The notes below the pieces were generated by a model. It was given only the letters and a program-made list of their open reading frames with translations, made no database searches and was not told the origin of the DNA. From assembly GCA_039934475.1 (NCBI GenBank), contig JBDTMC010000138.1, positions 1 to 16,641 of the forward strand: DNA of 16,641 nucleotides, in the 5' to 3' direction. How positions within the stretch are numbered: position 1 is the stretch's first letter; each line of letters opens with the position of its first letter. Shown in pieces: positions 14,171 through 16,641 of the stretch. Source of the DNA: JBDTMC01 sp039934475 (GTDB taxonomy: Bacteria > Acidobacteriota > Terriglobia > Bryobacterales > Bryobacteraceae). Both the position numbers and the translations under genes were made by a program.

Positions 14171-16641
14171 TTAAACTTGCCCCATCTCCTCAAGCGCGGC
14201 CGCGCATGTCGCGCACACGGTCGGCACCTCCGGGTTGAATCCGACGTCGTTCGTGTATTTCCAGCACCGCTCGCACTTCGTACCCTCGGCGTGCTCCACA
14301 TGCACTGCCAGCGTTGTCTCGCCCGCGCCATTCTCCACGCTCACCTGCGAAACGATAAACAACCCGGGAAGATCCGGAGCATACTCTTCCAGCAGCGGAT
14401 ACAGCGCCTCTCCCGCCTTCACATGCACCCGCGCCTCCAACGGCGCGCCGATGACCTTCTCCTGCCGCGCCACTTCCAGGCTCTTTAACACCTGTTCCCG
14501 AACCGGGATCAGCTTATCCCAATTGGCCGCGCGCTCCCGGTTGTGTGCCGTCAGCCCTTCAGTAAGCTCCGCCGGCTTCGGGAACTCCGCCAGGTGGACG
14601 CTATCCGGAGCGCCCGCCGGCAGCTTCATATAGCCCCACAACTCTTCCGTCGTAAACGTGAGGATCGGCGTTAGCAGCCGCACCAGCGCATACATCAAAC
14701 GGTGCAGCGCCGTCTGCGCGCTCCGCCGTGCCCGCGACTTCTTTGCCGAAGTGTACAGCCGGTCTTTCAACACATCGAAATAGATCGAACTCAAGTCGGT
14801 CGTCGCGAAGTTATACAACGCCTGATAGACACGGTGGAACGACATCTCCTCATACCGCGTCAGGCACTCCTCCGTCAGTTTCTCCGCGCGCACCAGGATC
14901 CACTGATCGATCTCGTGCATCTCCGCCGCTGGAATCGAATCCGCCACCGGATCGAACCCATCCAGATTCCCCAGCGCAAACCGGAATGTATTTCGTAACT
15001 TCCGGTACGCCTCGGAAAGCCGTGTCAGCATAGTGTCTGAGATGCGCACGTCTTCGGTAAACTCCACCGAAGCCACCCACAGCCGCAGCACTTCCGCGCC
15101 ATACTGCTTCACGATCTTCTCCGGCTCAATGATGTTCCCAAGCGATTTCGACATCGCCCGTCCATCCGCATCCAACGTCCATCCATGCGTCGCGCAGTTC
15201 TTATACGGAGCGCTGCCATTCAAGCCCACGCCTATCAAGAGCGAACTATGGAACCAGCCGCGGTATTGATCGCCGCCCTCTACATACATATCCGCCGGCC
15301 AAGGCAGTCCATTCTTAGCTGTCAGAACGGCCAGATGGCTGGATCCCGAATCGAACCACACGTCCAGGATGTCGCTCTCTTTGCGGAAACTCTTCCCGCC
15401 GCACTGGCACGCATAATCCGGCCCCACTAACTCAGCCGCCGATTTCTCATACCAGACATCCGCCGTATGCTCGCGGAACTGCGCCACCACCGGATCGAGC
15501 ACTTTACGATCCGTCACAGCCTCATTACAGCTCTCGCAATAGAACACCGTGATCGGCACACCCCACACACGCTGGCGCGAGATACACCAATCGGGCCGCA
15601 TCGCAATCATGTTCGAGATGCGTTCCTCACCCCATGACGGAGTCCACTTCACTTTCTTGATCGCTTCCAGAGCGCTCGCCCGCAGATCGTTCCGCTCCAT
15701 GCCGATGAACCACTGCTCCGTTGCCCGGAAAATCGTCGGGTTGTGGCACCGCCAGCAATGCGGATAGCTATGGTCGATCGTCTTCTCCGCCACCAGCGCG
15801 CCATGCGCCCGCAGCAGTTCCACCACAATCGGATTCGCCTGCCACACCGTCTTGCCGAGAATCTCCTCCGGCAGTTTCCCGTGGTCCGCGCCCGATTCGA
15901 AGAACCGTCCCGCCGCATCCACCGGGCAATACGTGTCGATGTTGTACCGCCGCCCGATTACGTAGTCTTCCTGGCCATGGCCCGGAGCCGTATGCACCGC
16001 GCCCGTGCCTTGTTCCAGCGTCACGTGGTCGCCGATGATGCCCACCGAATCCCGCTCAATGAACGGATGACGGAACACAGACCCTTCCAGCTTTTCGCCT
16101 GCAAACCGGGCCACCACTTGCGGCTCCACCCAACCGGCGCGCTCCGCCGTTTGGTTCAACAGTTCGCTCGCAACGATGTACACATCGCCGTTCGCCTCCA
16201 CCGCCGCATACTCATACTTCGGGTGATAAGCGATCGCCAGATTCGCCGGAATCGTCCATGGAGTCGTCGTCCAGATCAGCCCATAGACGCGCTTACCCGC
16301 CAGCGACCAATCGATCGCCGCCGCGTCCGACGTCAGTGCAAAACGAACCCAAATCGACGGGCTGGCGTGATTCTCATATTCCACTTCAGCCTCGGCCAGC
16401 GCGGTCCGGTCATGGATGCACCAGTTCACCGGCTTCAGGCCTTTGTAGACGTACCCCTTGTCCAGGAAGTCCACGAACGCGCCCGCAATCACGGCCTCAT
16501 ACTCCGCGCTCATCGTCAGGTACGGATCTTCCCACCGTCCAAAGATCCCTAGCCTCTTAAACTCCCGCCGGTGAATATCGACATACTTCGCGGCGAACTT
16601 CCGGCATTCCGCCCGGATCTGCCCCGCCGTCATCGTCGCTT
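14171..16641 (-). CDS. ileS: isoleucyl-tRNA synthetase (5' end outside window)
   Basis: About 823 residues are visible; by comparison with the ~940-aa E. coli enzyme, roughly the first 110-120 residues, including the HIGH motif, lie beyond the right edge. The ATG at 16633 is internal: the frame continues to the edge of the window. The enzyme charges tRNA-Ile with isoleucine. Visible parts: KPVNWCIHD and ALAEAEVEYE of the catalytic core; the CP1 editing domain with WTTTPWTIPANLA and HTAPGHGQEDY; DVWFDSGSSH; the KMSKS loop, read as AMSKSLGN (MSKS codons at 15154-15143); an anticodon-binding helical domain; and a C-terminal zinc finger with CERC and CATC pairs. The zinc finger and sequence style are of the bacterial IleS type found in E. 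coli. First visible gene of the ileS-lspA-lgt operon. Confidence 0.97.
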   Translation of the reverse strand, partial: ATMTAGQIRAECRKFAAKYVDIHRREFKRLGIFGRWEDPYLTMSAEYEAVIAGAFVDFLDKGYVYKGLKPVNWCIHDRTALAEAEVEYENHASPSIWVRFALTSDAAAIDWSLAGKRVYGLIWTTTPWTIPANLAIAYHPKYEYAAVEANGDVYIVASELLNQTAERAGWVEPQVVARFAGEKLEGSVFRHPFIERDSVGIIGDHVTLEQGTGAVHTAPGHGQEDYVIGRRYNIDTYCPVDAAGRFFESGADHGKLPEEILGKTVWQANPIVVELLRAHGALVAEKTIDHSYPHCWRCHNPTIFRATEQWFIGMERNDLRASALEAIKKVKWTPSWGEERISNMIAMRPDWCISRQRVWGVPITVFYCESCNEAVTDRKVLDPVVAQFREHTADVWYEKSAAELVGPDYACQCGGKSFRKESDILDVWFDSGSSHLAVLTAKNGLPWPADMYVEGGDQYRGWFHSSLLIGVGLNGSAPYKNCATHGWTLDADGRAMSKSLGNIIEPEKIVKQYGAEVLRLWVASVEFTEDVRISDTMLTRLSEAYRKLRNTFRFALGNLDGFDPVADSIPAAEMHEIDQWILVRAEKLTEECLTRYEEMSFHRVYQALYNFATTDLSSIYFDVLKDRLYTSAKKSRARRSAQTALHRLMYALVRLLTPILTFTTEELWGYMKLPAGAPDSVHLAEFPKPAELTEGLTAHNRERAANWDKLIPVREQVLKSLEVARQEKVIGAPLEARVHVKAGEALYPLLEEYAPDLPGLFIVSQVSVENGAGETTLAVHVEHAEGTKCERCWKYTNDVGFNPEVPTVCATCAAALEEMGQV

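Noticed and set aside
15743..16552. 269-aa open frame on the plus strand opposite ileS
   Set aside because: Arg/His/Pro-rich translation with no recognisable motif, fully antisense to the well-conserved ileS gene.

Overview
The window is GC-rich, densely packed chromosomal DNA with no rRNA, tRNA, CRISPR or insertion sequence that I could see. The mix of genes (YVTN beta-propeller protein, exported Gfo/Idh/MocA protein, DUF1015 protein, CE1-like esterase, FitAB-type toxin-antitoxin, ileS-lspA-lgt) suggests a soil Acidobacteriota, perhaps Bryobacterales/Solibacter-like. That assignment is inference from gene content and general look, not from a marker gene.

Layout. (1) 1-605, minus: start of an exported YVTN beta-propeller protein that runs off the left edge. 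(2) 670-1668, plus: a membrane-anchored family 2 glycosyltransferase (GT2), whose tail overlaps by 76 nt the tail of the opposing cluster. (3) 7852 down to 1593, minus: a five-gene surface-glycan cluster of three consecutive GT2 enzymes, a FAD-dependent oxidoreductase of the protoporphyrinogen oxidase/UDP-galactopyranose-mutase-like type, and a large polytopic GT-C-type membrane protein. (4) 7915-8847, plus: a Gfo/Idh/MocA oxidoreductase with a Sec-type signal peptide. (5) 12139 down to 8852, minus: DUF1015 protein, secreted CE1-like esterase, ECF sigma factor and a small two-helix membrane protein that is probably its anti-sigma factor. (6) 12231-12892, plus: FitA/FitB-type antitoxin and PIN-domain toxin with a near-palindromic operator. 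(7) 16641 down to 12889, minus: ileS (5' end outside the window), lspA and lgt, an isoleucyl-tRNA synthetase and lipoprotein-processing operon.

How the parts work together. In the glycan cluster the GT2 enzymes would build an oligosaccharide on the inner membrane face, the FAD enzyme may alter a sugar or its precursor, and the GT-C protein would act on the periplasmic side with a lipid-linked donor. Substrates cannot be read from sequence. The sigma/anti-sigma pair overlaps by 4 nt and is preceded by a classical ECF-style AAC-N16-CGT promoter, which suggests autoregulation. LspA and Lgt are consecutive steps of lipoprotein maturation and overlap by 20 nt.

No stretch longer than about 100 bases lacks a gene. 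The most informative signals outside coding regions are the antitoxin operator (12207-12223), the ECF promoter (9761-9786) and a GCTATCATT element found just upstream of two unrelated plus-strand start codons.
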